This document shows, piece by piece, positions 26,695-36,324 of a DNA stretch of 64,000 nucleotides. The translations under genes were made by a program, and so were the position numbers. Source of the stretch: Bosea sp. Tri-49 (GTDB taxonomy: Bacteria; Pseudomonadota; Alphaproteobacteria; Rhizobiales; Beijerinckiaceae); the NCBI RefSeq assembly GCF_003952665.1, contig NZ_CP017946.1:2666001-2730000 (forward strand), given 5' to 3'. Below the pieces are notes generated by a model, which ran no database searches, was not told the origin of the DNA, and worked only from the letters and a program-made list of their open reading frames with translations. How positions within the stretch are numbered: the stretch's first letter is position 1; the number at the start of each line of letters is the position of its first letter.

Positions 26695-27117
26695 GTGACG
26701 CCGCAGGATATCGCGCTCGTACGGTCGAGCTTTGCGCAGCTGCATCGGCGCAAGATCGAGACGGCATGCCTGTTCTATGAGCGACTGTTCACCACCGCGC
26801 CCAGCACACGGGCGCTCTTCAAGACGGATATCCAGGCGCAAGCGGCCAAGCTGATGGAAACGCTGACGGTCGCGCTCGCCATGCTCAACGACCCCGGCGG
26901 CCTCAATGTCCTGCTCGCGCGACTGGGCGAGCGCCATCGCAACTATGGCGTCCGGCCGGAGCATTACGAGGCTGTCGGCAGCGCCCTGCTCTGGACCCTG
27001 GAGACGTCGCTGGGGGCCGACTTCACCACACAGACGAGGGCAGCCTGGACCGAGCTCTACGGCCAGATGGCGAAGACAATGTTGTCTGCCGAAACACCAA
27101 GCCGACGTTCGGCCTAG
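26695..27117 (+). CDS. Single-domain globin (flavohaemoglobin-like haem domain)
   Basis: The 140-residue protein is a bacterial globin. By alignment with E. coli Hmp from memory, Tyr28 (LFYERLF) corresponds to TyrB10 and His81 (GERHRNYGVRPEHY) to the proximal haem histidine. The reductase domain is absent, so it is a stand-alone haemoglobin for oxygen or nitric oxide handling. GTG 26695 is chosen because of the GGGGGAAGG ribosome site just before it. It ends seven bases from the convergent chemoreceptor gene. Confidence 0.85.
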   Translation: MTPQDIALVRSSFAQLHRRKIETACLFYERLFTTAPSTRALFKTDIQAQAAKLMETLTVALAMLNDPGGLNVLLARLGERHRNYGVRPEHYEAVGSALLWTLETSLGADFTTQTRAAWTELYGQMAKTMLSAETPSRRSA

Positions 27118-27123
27118 CGCTTC

Positions 27124-29301
27124 CTAGAACTCTTCCCAGCCATCGTCTCCGGCGCGGCCATTGGCGGTTTTGCGAGCAGGCCCAGCTGCAACCGGCGTGG
27201 GCTCGCGGCGCGGCGCGGCGGCCTTGCTCTGGGCAAAGGCGGCCTCGGCGAGCTGGCGAAGCCGCTCCGGCTCGGAGCCATGGCCGCCGGCGCTGACGGT
27301 GGCAGGTTTGCGCTGCGGGGCGACTGCTGCGGGGCGCCCCGACGAACGTGGCGTCGAGCCAGCGACGGCTGAGCGCAGGCTCGGCAGGGCTGCGGCGATC
27401 GGCGCGGCCAAGCCAGTGCCGGTGTCCGTCCGGAAGCTCGCCACCAGCGTGTTGAGCTCGCCGATGCGGCCCGACAGCGCGCCGGCCGAGGCGGCGCTCT
27501 GTTCGGCAAGCGCCGCGTTCGCCTGCGTCATCTCGTCGAGATGGGCGACCGCCTGGCTCATCTCGTCGATGCCATGGGCCTGCTCGGCGGACGCTGCTGA
27601 AATCTCCTGGATCGTGCCGGTGACCTTCTGCGAGGCCGACAGGATCTTCTCCAGCGAGTCGCCGGCCCGGCGGACCAGCTTGACGCCGGTCTCGACCTCG
27701 CTGTTCGACGAGGAGATCAGGCCGGAAATGTCCTTGGCCGCCTCGCTGGAGCGCTGCGCCAGCGTACGAACCTCGCTCGCCACCACCGCGAAGCCCTTGC
27801 CGGCATCGCCGGCGCGGGCGGCTTCCACCGCTGCGTTCAGGGCGAGCAGGTTGGTCTGGAAAGCGATGTCGTCGATCACGCGGATGATGTCGGAGATCTT
27901 CTTCGAGGCCTCTTCGATCCTGGCCATGGCCGCGACGGCTTCACCGGCGATGGCGCCGCCATCCTGCGCTGCCTTCATCGCCTCCTCGGCGATCGCAGCG
28001 GCCTGGCGGGCGCCTTGGGCCGAGGCCTTCACCGAGGCGGCCAGCTCTTCCGTCGTCGCCGCGGTTTCCTCGAGCGACGAGGCCTGCTCCTCGGTACGCT
28101 TCGACAGGTCGTCGGCGCCCATGTTGATCTCGCGCGCCGCCATGCCGACCTCAGAAGACGTCAGCTGGATCGTCCGAACCGTCGTGGCCAGGCGCTCTAT
28201 CGTCTCGTTGACCGCGCCCTTCAGCTCGGCAAAGCGTCCGTGGTAGGCCGTCGGCACCTGCCGGGTGAGGTCGCCCGTCGCCAGCGCCCGCAATACGTCG
28301 ACGAACTCGGTCGTGGCATTGTCGACCACGGCGTTGATCTCGTTGATGCCGGCGACCAATTTCTGCATCTGCTCGTCGGCATCTTCGATCTGAAGCCTCG
28401 CGGAAAAATCGCCTGCCGCCGCAGCCGCGACAACCTCCCCGACATCGGAGACAACGGACGCCATCGCATCAGCCGAGCGGATCCGCGCCGCCGAGGCGGC
28501 ACGCTCCTGCTCCTGCAGCAGCGCAACCTGCTCCGTGCTCTGCCTCAGCACGGCAACGGCGCGCGCCATCTCGCCGATCTCGTCCTGCCGCTTGGTGTGC
28601 GGGACCGCGATGTCAGTCTCGCCGGCGGTGAGGCGGCTCATGCTGCCACCAAGGTCGAGCAGCGGGCGGGTGATCGAGCGTTGCGCGAACAGCACCGCCG
28701 CGGCAATCGAGGCAATCAGCGTCGAAAGCAGTACCGAAGGCAGAATCCACTGGATCTGGCGCGTGAAATCGGCCGCCTCGGCGGCGAGCCTGCTGCCCAC
28801 CTCCTCATTGCGCTTGCCGAAGGCGACCAGCTGGTCGTTCAGCGCCTTTCGGTTGGCCCGGTTCAGGTCGTTATTGCCCTGCTGGTTGGCGGCGGCCGTT
28901 GAGACCTCGCGACCGAGCCGGATCGTCTCGCTGCGGAAGGCAATGAATTCCTCGACCGATTTCTGCAGCTTGAGCGCGGTCTCGCGTTCTGCCGCCGGCA
29001 CCAGCGCGACCAGATCGGCGGCGAGCTTGCGCATCACCGGGAAACGCGCCTCCTTCGGCTTGGCGAAGGCCTCGGCCTCCTTGGCATCCTTCGACATGTA
29101 GATGCCGCGGGAATCCATCACCACGGCGAAGACCTGCGTGTTGATCCGTTCGGTCACCAGCGCGATCTCGCCCTGGATGTCGGAGCGCGCGTTGAGGTCG
29201 CTGGAGCGCGAAAGAGCATAAAGGCTCAGGGCCGCCGAGAGGATCGCGCCCACGGCGACGATCGCAAGCATCGCCAAGACCTTGAAGCGGATCGATTTCA
29301 T
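27124..29301 (-). CDS. Methyl-accepting chemotaxis protein
   Basis: The 725-residue receptor has a first membrane helix at about 7-30, a periplasmic helical sensor region (31-184), a second helix at 185-206 and HAMP around 207-260. The cytoplasmic signalling domain contains the hairpin tip [20 protein letters not shown]. The last five residues GWEEF (721-725) resemble the xWxxF tether that recruits CheR/CheB, here after a flexible linker. A second HAMP-like segment is likely between residues 290 and 370. No che genes are adjacent, so the receptor works with a pathway encoded elsewhere. The ligand is unknown. Confidence 0.93.
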   Translation of the reverse strand: MKSIRFKVLAMLAIVAVGAILSAALSLYALSRSSDLNARSDIQGEIALVTERINTQVFAVVMDSRGIYMSKDAKEAEAFAKPKEARFPVMRKLAADLVALVPAAERETALKLQKSVEEFIAFRSETIRLGREVSTAAANQQGNNDLNRANRKALNDQLVAFGKRNEEVGSRLAAEAADFTRQIQWILPSVLLSTLIASIAAAVLFAQRSITRPLLDLGGSMSRLTAGETDIAVPHTKRQDEIGEMARAVAVLRQSTEQVALLQEQERAASAARIRSADAMASVVSDVGEVVAAAAAGDFSARLQIEDADEQMQKLVAGINEINAVVDNATTEFVDVLRALATGDLTRQVPTAYHGRFAELKGAVNETIERLATTVRTIQLTSSEVGMAAREINMGADDLSKRTEEQASSLEETAATTEELAASVKASAQGARQAAAIAEEAMKAAQDGGAIAGEAVAAMARIEEASKKISDIIRVIDDIAFQTNLLALNAAVEAARAGDAGKGFAVVASEVRTLAQRSSEAAKDISGLISSSNSEVETGVKLVRRAGDSLEKILSASQKVTGTIQEISAASAEQAHGIDEMSQAVAHLDEMTQANAALAEQSAASAGALSGRIGELNTLVASFRTDTGTGLAAPIAAALPSLRSAVAGSTPRSSGRPAAVAPQRKPATVSAGGHGSEPERLRQLAEAAFAQSKAAAPRREPTPVAAGPARKTANGRAGDDGWEEF

Positions 29302-29715
29302 GTTCTTGCTCGTGCTTCCGCACGGTCGAAGACGTGACCGGCGCTTAAACTTTCGGCATGACCAGGCACCGAAGCCGATGGGGCTTAAAAAGCTTTGCCG
29401 CGAACGGTTAAGGGCCCTTTAAATTCCTTACCCACCCCTTTGCGCATCGATGAAAAACGCAGCAAAAGACTAACTTTTGCGCTCATATTTTTGTTTTATG
29501 CACGCACCGATAGCAATGCGCTGGTCATGCAGTGCCAGCATGTCGCACTGTGGCATTCGAGCCACGCTGCGCGCCGGCCATAATTCTGCCACATGCTTTT
29601 CACCCCGGCGCCACGCCCAGCCGTGAAGTGGAAAGGGTCAGCCGACGAGAACTCATTGGAACTTGTCGGCAATTCGCATGTTTCCGCTGCCAGCCGTCCC
29701 ACAAAGAGCCGAGTA
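29302..29715. other. Divergent intergenic region, chemoreceptor / L,D-transpeptidase
   Basis: These 414 bases separate two divergent starts. A relatively AT-rich section (about 29390-29510) contains the palindrome AAGGGCCCTT (29410-29419) and a dyad at 29462-29480. Short open frames here lack ribosome sites and recognisable sequence, so no gene is called. Confidence 0.5.
29462..29480. promoter_or_regulatory. Dyad symmetry, possible operator
   Basis: GCAAAAG-ACTAA-CTTTTGC is a perfect seven-base inverted repeat with a five-base spacer in the AT-rich part of the divergent region. It is of a size bound by dimeric regulators. No regulator gene is adjacent, so the assignment is only structural. 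Confidence 0.3.
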
Positions 29716-30471
29716 ATGTCCTCCCCCCTGCCTGACGCTTCCGCCACCTGTTCCCGTCGCCGCTTCCTGACGATGGCTTCGGCCTTCGTCCCCGTCGGCT
29801 TGGCCGGCTGTGTCACCGGACCGCAGCAGCCCTTCGAGGCGCGCACGCCGACCCATCAGAACGCCGCCTTCCTGTCGATGTATGACGAGCGGCCGGACGA
29901 GAGGCATCCGCTGCCGGCGACCGACATCGATGACGTCGACACGCGCTTCCTGCGCCAGGAGGTCAACTACCGGACCTCGGAAGCGCCAGGCACGGTCGTG
30001 GTCGATACCTCGGCCCGCTTTCTCTATCTGGTCCGCGAGAACGGCCGCGCCATCCGCTACGGCATCGGCGTCGGCAAGCAGGGCATGTCCTGGCGCGGCC
30101 GCGCTACCGTCGCCCGCAAGGCGGAATGGCCGCGCTGGACCCCCACCGCCGCCATGATCGCCCGCGAGCCGGAGCGGAACGCGCGCTGGGCCGGCGGCAT
30201 GGCGGGCGGGATCGAGAATCCGCTCGGCGCGCGCGCCCTCTACCTCTACCAGGGCAACCGCGACACGCTCTACCGCATCCACGGCACGAGTGAGCCCTGG
30301 TCGATCGGCAAGGCCGTGTCCTCGGGCTGCATCCGCCTGTTCAATCAGGACATCATCGACCTGCACAGCCGCGTTCCGACCGGCACCACAGTGGTCGTGC
30401 TGAACCGCAATCCGATCTCCGAGCCGGAGCTCGACGAGACCGACGCGCCGCTGCCGCCGGACGATATCTGA
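29716..30471 (+). CDS. L,D-transpeptidase (YkuD family), lipoprotein-like
   Basis: The 251-residue protein has a twin-arginine-like SRRRFL leader and a lipobox LAGC with Cys32, so it is probably anchored on the periplasmic side. The YkuD domain shows His189 (RIHGTSEPW) and catalytic Cys205 (AVSSGCIRL). It forms 3-3 peptidoglycan cross-links or links proteins to the wall. ATG 29716 places the leader correctly. A paralogue is encoded at 32970-33782. Confidence 0.9.
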   Translation: MSSPLPDASATCSRRRFLTMASAFVPVGLAGCVTGPQQPFEARTPTHQNAAFLSMYDERPDERHPLPATDIDDVDTRFLRQEVNYRTSEAPGTVVVDTSARFLYLVRENGRAIRYGIGVGKQGMSWRGRATVARKAEWPRWTPTAAMIAREPERNARWAGGMAGGIENPLGARALYLYQGNRDTLYRIHGTSEPWSIGKAVSSGCIRLFNQDIIDLHSRVPTGTTVVVLNRNPISEPELDETDAPLPPDDI

Positions 30472-30498
30472 GATCTAGTCCCTCCCACCCGGTCTACC

Positions 30499-30526
30499 CC
30501 GAAGGCAGCTTTGCAGCTGCCTTCGG
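30499..30526 (+). terminator. Strong hairpin after L,D-transpeptidase gene
   Basis: CCGAAGGCAGCT pairs perfectly with AGCTGCCTTCGG around a TTGC loop, 28 bases after the stop codon. No T-run follows, so it is either a Rho-assisted or RNA-stabilising hairpin and not a classical intrinsic terminator. Confidence 0.55.
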
Positions 30527-30665
30527 CCATGTCGTCACGACGGCGTTACCCACGATCCCCATATGGCGCGGAGAGCCGATGCGCGCGGCAGCGATTTGCC
30601 TCGGCGCAGTTTTGCGATACGCCCTGCGGGCCGGCAGGCCGCCGGCCGGATGGTGAGAACGCCAG

Positions 30666-31970
30666 ATGCGCGTGACGATGATCGGTTCAGGCTATGTCGG
30701 CCTGGTCTCTGGAGCCTGCTTCGCCGATTTCGGCCATGAGGTGACCTGCGTCGACACCGATGCCAGCAAAATCGCGGCGCTGAAGCGCGGCGAAATCCCG
30801 ATCTACGAGCCCGGCCTCGACGACCTTGTCGCCAACAATGTCCGCTCCGGACGGCTCTCCTTCACCACTGAACTCGCCGGTCCCGTCGCGGCTGCCGATG
30901 CCGTCTTCATCGCCGTCGGCACGCCGTCGCGCCGCGGTGACGGCCACGCCGACCTCTCCTATGTGCATCAGGCGGCGCGCGATGTCGTCGCGGCGATCGA
31001 GGGCTTCACCGTCGTCGTCACCAAGTCGACCGTTCCGGTCGGTACCGGCGACGAGGTCGAGCGGATCATGCGTGAGACCCGGCCGGACGCAGACTTCGCT
31101 GTCGTCTCCAATCCGGAATTCCTGCGCGAGGGCGCCGCGATCGCGGACTTCAAGCGACCGGACCGCATCGTGATCGGGACCGAGGACGATCGTGCCCGCA
31201 AGGTGATGGAGGACCTTTATCGGCCGCTCTATCTCAACGCCGCGCCGCTGTTGTTCACCACGCGGCGGACCTCCGAGCTGATCAAATACGCCGGCAACGC
31301 CTTCCTCGCCACCAAAATCACCTTCATCAACGAGATCGCCGATCTGTGCGAGCGGGTCGGCGCCAATGTCCAGGAGGTGGCGCGCGGCATCGGCCTCGAC
31401 AACCGCATCGGCGGCAAGTTCCTGCATGCCGGCCCCGGCTATGGCGGCTCCTGCTTCCCGAAGGACACGCTCGCTTTGATCAAGACGGCGCAGGACATGG
31501 AGAGCCCCTTGCGCCTGGTCGAGACGGTGGTCGCGGTCAACGACCAGCGCAAACGGGCGATGGCGCGCAAGGTGATTGCCGCCTGCGGCGGCTCGGTCAG
31601 GGCCAAGCGGATCGCCATCCTCGGCCTCGCCTTCAAGCCCAACACCGACGACATGCGCGAGGCGCCGTCGCTGTCGATCGTGACGGCGCTGCTCGACGCC
31701 GGCGCCGAGGTCATCGCCTACGACCCCGAGGCGATGGCCAGCGCCAAGGCGCTGATGCCCGAGATCACCTACGCGCCCGACGCCTATTCCTGCCTCGATG
31801 GTGCCGATGCGCTGGTGATCGTGACCGAATGGGACGCCTTCCGCGCGCTCGATCTCGACCGCGTCAAGACAGCGCTGCGGCATCCCGTCGTGGTCGACCT
31901 GCGCAACATCTACCGCTCCGGCGAGATGCACGAGCGCGGCTTCACCTATGTCAACGTCGGCAACGCCTGA
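30666..31970 (+). CDS. ugd: UDP-glucose 6-dehydrogenase
   Basis: The 434-residue enzyme oxidises UDP-glucose to UDP-glucuronate with two NAD+. The N-terminal Rossmann motif is GSGYVG (7-12), the catalytic cysteine is Cys263 in GPGYGGSCFPKD, and the C-terminal domain contains LGLAFKPNTDDMREAPS. It supplies uronic acids for exopolysaccharide, capsule or LPS. The nearby flippase gene and two L,D-transpeptidases make this a small envelope neighbourhood. UDP-N-acetyl-hexosamine dehydrogenases are less likely given the TuaD-like motifs. Confidence 0.93.
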   Translation: MRVTMIGSGYVGLVSGACFADFGHEVTCVDTDASKIAALKRGEIPIYEPGLDDLVANNVRSGRLSFTTELAGPVAAADAVFIAVGTPSRRGDGHADLSYVHQAARDVVAAIEGFTVVVTKSTVPVGTGDEVERIMRETRPDADFAVVSNPEFLREGAAIADFKRPDRIVIGTEDDRARKVMEDLYRPLYLNAAPLLFTTRRTSELIKYAGNAFLATKITFINEIADLCERVGANVQEVARGIGLDNRIGGKFLHAGPGYGGSCFPKDTLALIKTAQDMESPLRLVETVVAVNDQRKRAMARKVIAACGGSVRAKRIAILGLAFKPNTDDMREAPSLSIVTALLDAGAEVIAYDPEAMASAKALMPEITYAPDAYSCLDGADALVIVTEWDAFRALDLDRVKTALRHPVVVDLRNIYRSGEMHERGFTYVNVGNA

Positions 31971-32092
31971 AGGCAGGTCTTTTTCGGCGCAACAGAAAGG
32001 CGCCGAGGCACCGCCTTGATAGCGTCATAAGCCGTCACCACCTTTCGATGCGACAGGGCGACCGCCTTGTCCAACATCGAGAGGAGATGACG

Positions 32093-32890
32093 ATGACGCC
32101 GCAAGAACGCGACGTGATCGCCGGGATTTTCGACCGCCTGCGTCAGGCGGCCAACCAGCCCCGCGACCCCGAGGCTGAGCGTTTCATCGCTGACCGCCTC
32201 CGCGAGCAGCCCTATGCCGTCTATGCGATGGCGCAGTCGGTCTATGTGCAGGAGCAGGCGCTCACCAGCATGCAGGGCCAGATCGAGCAGTTGCAGGCCG
32301 AGGTCGAGCAGTTGCGCAATCAACCGCCTGCACCGGCTCCAGCCCAGCAATCCGGCGGCTTCCTGTCGGGCATCTTCGGTGGCGGCTCGAGCCAGCCGGC
32401 CCGCAGCGGCTCGGTGCCATCCTTCCCGCAGCGCGGCCAGCCGCAACCGGCCTCCCCGCCCTGGGGCGGCCAGCCGGGCAACCAGGGCATGGCGCCGCAG
32501 CAGGGCACGGCCGCTGCACCCGCACCCGGCACCTGGCAGAACCAGCCGGCGCAGCAGCCCCCGGCTCGCGGCGGCGGCGGCTTCATGGCGAGCGCGCTGA
32601 CAACGGCGGCTGGCGTTGCCGGCGGTATGGTCGCCGGCAACATGCTGATGAACGCCCTCGGCGGCAACAAGAGCGCAGCGAGCGAGGCCAAGCCGGCCGA
32701 GGCGAGCACCGCGCAGAACAAGGACGCCTCGCAGAACAGCGATGCGGCCAAGGATACCCAGACGGCGGCCGACCAGCAGCCCGCGGCGGAGCCGCAGCAA
32801 GCCCAGCCGGAGCCCACCTATCAGGACGCCAGCTATGACGACGGCAGCTATGATGACAGCTCCGGCGGCGGGGACGACGACTGGGCCTGA
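32093..32890 (+). CDS. DUF2076 domain protein
   Basis: The 265-residue protein opens MTPQERDVIAGIFDRLRQA, the DUF2076 start, with a coiled-coil QIEQLQAEVEQLRNQ at about 60-80. The middle is Pro/Gln/Gly-rich, followed by a Gly/Ala/Met-rich hydrophobic stretch FMASALTTAAGVAGGMVAGN, and the tail is acidic, Asp/Ser/Tyr-rich and ends in Trp-Ala. ATG 32093 is chosen over 32087 because GGAG is too close to the latter. Function is unknown; some describe the family as periplasmic ligand-binding sensors, but no signal peptide is present here. Confidence 0.85.
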   Translation: MTPQERDVIAGIFDRLRQAANQPRDPEAERFIADRLREQPYAVYAMAQSVYVQEQALTSMQGQIEQLQAEVEQLRNQPPAPAPAQQSGGFLSGIFGGGSSQPARSGSVPSFPQRGQPQPASPPWGGQPGNQGMAPQQGTAAAPAPGTWQNQPAQQPPARGGGGFMASALTTAAGVAGGMVAGNMLMNALGGNKSAASEAKPAEASTAQNKDASQNSDAAKDTQTAADQQPAAEPQQAQPEPTYQDASYDDGSYDDSSGGGDDDWA

Positions 32891-32916
32891 GACCTAAGCA
32901 CAGTTCAGAAATGACG

Positions 32917-32946
32917 AGACCCGCCTGGCGACAGGCGGGTCTTTTT
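32917..32946 (+). terminator. Intrinsic terminator of DUF2076 gene
   Basis: AGACCCGCCTG pairs with CAGGCGGGTCT around GCGA, an eleven-base perfect stem, followed by a T-run. It starts 27 bases after the stop and precedes the convergent L,D-transpeptidase gene. Confidence 0.92.
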
Positions 32947-32969
32947 CTTTGCGCGCCGTCTCGCGCTCC

Positions 32970-33782
32970 TCAGATCACAAGGACCTTCGCGCCGACGCGC
33001 ACGCGCTCGTACAGGTCGACCACATCGTCGTTGTTCATGCGGATGCAGCCGGAGGAGACGGCCTGGCCGATGGTGTTCGGCTCGTTGGTGCCGTGGATGC
33101 GATAGAGGGTCGAGCCGAGATACATGGCGCGCGCCCCCATCGGATTCTCGGGGCCGCCGGCCATGAAGCGCGGCAAATCGGGCCGGCGCTTCAGCATCTC
33201 CGCCGGCGGTGTCCAGCTCGGCCATTCGGCCTTGCGTGTCACAGATTTCATGCCAGCCCATTCGAAGCCGGGACGGCCGACGCCGATGCCGTAGCGCAGG
33301 GCACGCCCGCCGGGCTGAACCAGGAAGAGGAAGCGGCGCGGCGTGTCGATGATGATGGTGCCCGGCTTGTGCGGGCCGTCATAGGCGACCTCCTGCTTCT
33401 GGAAGCGCGGATCGAGGGTGCGGGCGATCGGCCGATCGGCCGGCATCGGCTCGCCGAGCGCAGCGGAGCGACGCTCCCGGCGCGGCTCCATCGGGTCGCC
33501 CTGGATCGGAACCGGCGCCTCATAATCGGAGAGGCGACGCATCGCCGGCTGCTGGCCATAGGCGCCGCGCTGCGGCCGGTTGTAGACGGCGCCGCCCCGG
33601 CCATAGCTGGGGTCCTGCCCCGTCATCAGCATCTCGATGAAACCGCCACCATACTGGCCGCGGGCCGTAGAACTCGTGACCACCGGATCGGCCGGACGCC
33701 AATAGGTCTGAGCGTTGGCCTGCCCCGATAGCTGCAGGGCACCGCCAAGGGCGACGAGGGGAACGAAATAGAGCGGACGCAT
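32970..33782 (-). CDS. L,D-transpeptidase (YkuD family), secreted
   Basis: The 270-residue precursor has a Sec signal peptide (MRPLYFVPLVALGGALQ...ANA). A variable Pro/Arg-rich linker leads to the YkuD domain with His230 (YRIHGTNEPN) and Cys246 (AVSSGCIRMNN). It has the family order of GTIIIDTPRRFLFLV and YGIGVGRPGFEWAG before the catalytic site, the same blocks as the lipoprotein-like paralogue at 29716-30471. It cross-links peptidoglycan in the periplasm. Confidence 0.92.
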   Translation of the reverse strand: MRPLYFVPLVALGGALQLSGQANAQTYWRPADPVVTSSTARGQYGGGFIEMLMTGQDPSYGRGGAVYNRPQRGAYGQQPAMRRLSDYEAPVPIQGDPMEPRRERRSAALGEPMPADRPIARTLDPRFQKQEVAYDGPHKPGTIIIDTPRRFLFLVQPGGRALRYGIGVGRPGFEWAGMKSVTRKAEWPSWTPPAEMLKRRPDLPRFMAGGPENPMGARAMYLGSTLYRIHGTNEPNTIGQAVSSGCIRMNNDDVVDLYERVRVGAKVLVI

Positions 33783-33938
33783 GACGCAACTCTCTCGACA
33801 CAACAGGCGAGAAGCGTGAGGCGATGCGTTGAAATGAACGGTGAATCGTTGACTCTACCCGACTGGAAACCGGCTTAATCGCTCGAATTCCGCCGATTAA
33901 CCTTAGCGATCCGCGAGCAAACAGAGTAAATGCTTGGT

Positions 33939-35408
33939 TCATGCTCTTCGCTTGCGCAGCACGAGCCAGAGCCTCAGCAATGTCCGGCAGCGCGCCACGT
34001 CGAAGGCCAGTATCAACCCGCCATAGATAGTGACGCCGAGCGCACCCTGCAGCAGCAATTCCGGCAAAGGCGGGAAGCGTCCGGAGAGCGGCCAGACCAC
34101 CGCAACCATGACCGCGACCGCGGCAATGATGAAGCCGACATCGCGCAGCTTCGGCAGCACAGGCAAGGACCGTAAGGCGATCCAGCCGGTGATGGCGAGA
34201 ACGATCAGGAAGCTCACCGTCTGGCCGAGCGCGAACCGCTCCGGCCCGGCCGCATCGGCACCGAAGACGAGCGCGAGATTGGCGGCCAGGCCCGCGCAAG
34301 CGGCCAGGGTCACCATGCCGGTGCGCTTGCCCAGCAGAAAGACAGGATAAAGTCCGCCGGCGAAGATCGTGAGCGCGACGAAGCCTGGCAGCAGCAGCAG
34401 CATGTAGGCGGCGAAGTGGCCGTGGAACGCTACCGGCACGAGCAGCTTCTCGAAAGCCGGCAGCACAAGGAAGAGGCCGGCCGCCACCGGCAGCGCCACC
34501 ATCAGCACAATCACGAGATTCTCGGCGATGCGCTTTTGCGCTGCCCGGCGCCCCTTCGTTTCGTCGAGCCGCAGCACCTCGCGCAGCATGACGATCTCGA
34601 GCGTCGCGGCGAGCGTGCCGAACAGGCGCAGGCCCATATCGGCCGCGAGCGAGAAATAGCCGGCCTCGGCAAAGCCATAGGCGTCGGCGAGCAGCGAGCG
34701 GTTGAGCAAGGGGATCAGCGAATAGATCGCGTTGGCGCCGACGAGCGGCAGTGCGTAGCGCGCGAAATCGAGCGCGAGATCGCGCCGCGCGGCCGACCAG
34801 ACCAGTGGTGCATCGGCAAGCGACCGGCGCACCGCCAGCAAGGCGGCCATCACGCTGATAACGCCGCCGAACATCACGATTGTCGGGTCGCGCGTCCACC
34901 AGGCGCCGCCAACCATCAAAAGCAGCGCTAGCACGTTCTTGACGATGACCAGGCGGGCATAGGCCGCATCGAGGAAACGGGCTCGGGCGATGGCGCCGTG
35001 ATAGTCGAACAGGCCGGCGCAGATGCCGCCCAGCACCGACGCTGCGACCAGCATGGCCGGCAGGCCGAAATCCACCCCCGCGATGATTGCCGCGACGAGC
35101 AGCCCGGTGAGCGCGATGGTCATGCCTGCGCTCAGCACATCGAGAGTCGCCCTGATCTGCGGCTGTTCCTCGCGGCTCTTCTGCGAGTAGAAACGGACGG
35201 TGGAGAGCCTGATCCAGTCGAGCAGCGCGGTGTTGAGCACGACGATGATCGCAGCGCCGATGGCATAGCGGCCGAATTCGGCGGGGCCGAGGAAATAGGC
35301 GATGAGCAGCCCGAGGGCGAAGTTCAGCCCGGCATTGATCACGAAGGGCAGGAGAACGGTCATGACGCCATCGCGAAGGGGCAGACCAGCTCGGCACCGG
35401 CGACGCAT
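33939..35408 (-). CDS. Polysaccharide flippase (Wzx/oligosaccharide flippase family)
   Basis: The protein is about 489 residues with 12-14 membrane helices. LLPFVINAGLNFALGLLIAYFLGPAEFGRY is split by the membrane boundary and is typical of lipid-linked oligosaccharide flippases of the MATE-like superfamily. Start choice is uncertain: ATG 35408 has a distant AGGCGGA site, while ATG 35363 begins at the first membrane helix but has no visible ribosome site. No glycosyltransferase genes adjoin, but UDP-glucose dehydrogenase is nearby. Confidence 0.82.
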   Translation of the reverse strand: MRRRCRAGLPLRDGVMTVLLPFVINAGLNFALGLLIAYFLGPAEFGRYAIGAAIIVVLNTALLDWIRLSTVRFYSQKSREEQPQIRATLDVLSAGMTIALTGLLVAAIIAGVDFGLPAMLVAASVLGGICAGLFDYHGAIARARFLDAAYARLVIVKNVLALLLMVGGAWWTRDPTIVMFGGVISVMAALLAVRRSLADAPLVWSAARRDLALDFARYALPLVGANAIYSLIPLLNRSLLADAYGFAEAGYFSLAADMGLRLFGTLAATLEIVMLREVLRLDETKGRRAAQKRIAENLVIVLMVALPVAAGLFLVLPAFEKLLVPVAFHGHFAAYMLLLLPGFVALTIFAGGLYPVFLLGKRTGMVTLAACAGLAANLALVFGADAAGPERFALGQTVSFLIVLAITGWIALRSLPVLPKLRDVGFIIAAVAVMVAVVWPLSGRFPPLPELLLQGALGVTIYGGLILAFDVARCRTLLRLWLVLRKRRA

Positions 35409-35494
35409 GACTGCGCTGATTCCGCCTAATCGCCAAACCGCATGTTTCCAGACGGGCCAGACGTCGCCTTCCGCCATCGCGGCAGGCTAGGCCG

Positions 35495-36259
35495 ATGCCG
35501 GGCGATCCGCTGTTCTATCTTGTCGGCTGGGCCACGACCCTGCTCGTCGGCATCGGCAAGGGCGCTTTCGGCGGCGGGCTCGCCATCCTCGGCATACCGC
35601 TGCTGGCGCTGGTGGTCGATCCGTTGCAGGCCGCGATCATGGTAGCGCTGCTGGTCGCGGCGATGGATCTTTTCGCCATCGGCAGCTTCGGCGCCTCGAC
35701 CTGGTCGAAGAAGGACCTCATCTGGCTGATCCCAGGCCTGATCACCGGCATCGCGATCGGCTACGCGGTCTTCCTCATCGTCGATGCGCGCATCGTCACG
35801 CTGATCATCGGGCTCGTCACCCTCGCCTTCACGGGCCACTGGTTTTTGCGCGGCCGCGTCGCGCCGCCCGGCCAGCTGCCGGTCTCGCCGCCATTGGCGC
35901 TGCTCGCCGGCACGGCCTCCGGCTTCACCACCTTCGTCGCCCATGCGGGCGGGCCGCCGGTAGCCATGTACCTGCTGGCGCGCGGGCTCTCCAAGACCGC
36001 CTTCGTCGGCACGACCATCGCCTTTTTTATGCTCGGCAACCTCCTGAAGCTGCCGCCTTATCTGGCGCTGGGCTTAAAGCAGCCGCAGGCGCTCTGGGCC
36101 GCGCTCGCGCTTTTGCCGGCCGCGCCGATCGGCGTCTGGATCGGCCGCTGGCTGCACGATCGGCTCGACCAGAAGCGGCTGTTCTTCGCCTGCTACCTGC
36201 TGCTGGCGGTCGCGGCGCTGAAACTGACGGCGGACGCCGCGCTGGCATTGCTGCGGTAA
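35495..36259 (+). CDS. Sulfite exporter TauE/SafE family protein
   Basis: The 254-residue membrane protein has seven to eight helices and the repeated TauE motif GKGAFGGGLAILGIPLLAL near residues 20-40, with FTTFVAHAGGPPVAMYLL in the second half. Members export sulfite or organosulfur anions, but substrate is unclear without sulfur genes adjacent. It is divergent from the flippase gene. Confidence 0.9.
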   Translation: MPGDPLFYLVGWATTLLVGIGKGAFGGGLAILGIPLLALVVDPLQAAIMVALLVAAMDLFAIGSFGASTWSKKDLIWLIPGLITGIAIGYAVFLIVDARIVTLIIGLVTLAFTGHWFLRGRVAPPGQLPVSPPLALLAGTASGFTTFVAHAGGPPVAMYLLARGLSKTAFVGTTIAFFMLGNLLKLPPYLALGLKQPQALWAALALLPAAPIGVWIGRWLHDRLDQKRLFFACYLLLAVAALKLTADAALALLR

Positions 36260-36324
36260 CGGCATGGCAGGAGCGCGAGCGGCCCATCTTTCCAGAGTCC
36301 CGGATTGGCCCTAAGCGATCCATC

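Noticed and set aside
24575..26698. A 707-codon plus-strand frame across the M20, MATE and globin genes
   Set aside because: It crosses real genes in the wrong frame and is rich in Arg, Ala and Pro. The MATE frame in the same region has clear membrane motifs.
33520..35436. A 638-codon minus-strand frame overlapping the flippase and transpeptidase genes
   Set aside because: Same strand but wrong frame; Arg/Ala-rich composition without membrane helices, whereas the flippase frame is clearly hydrophobic.
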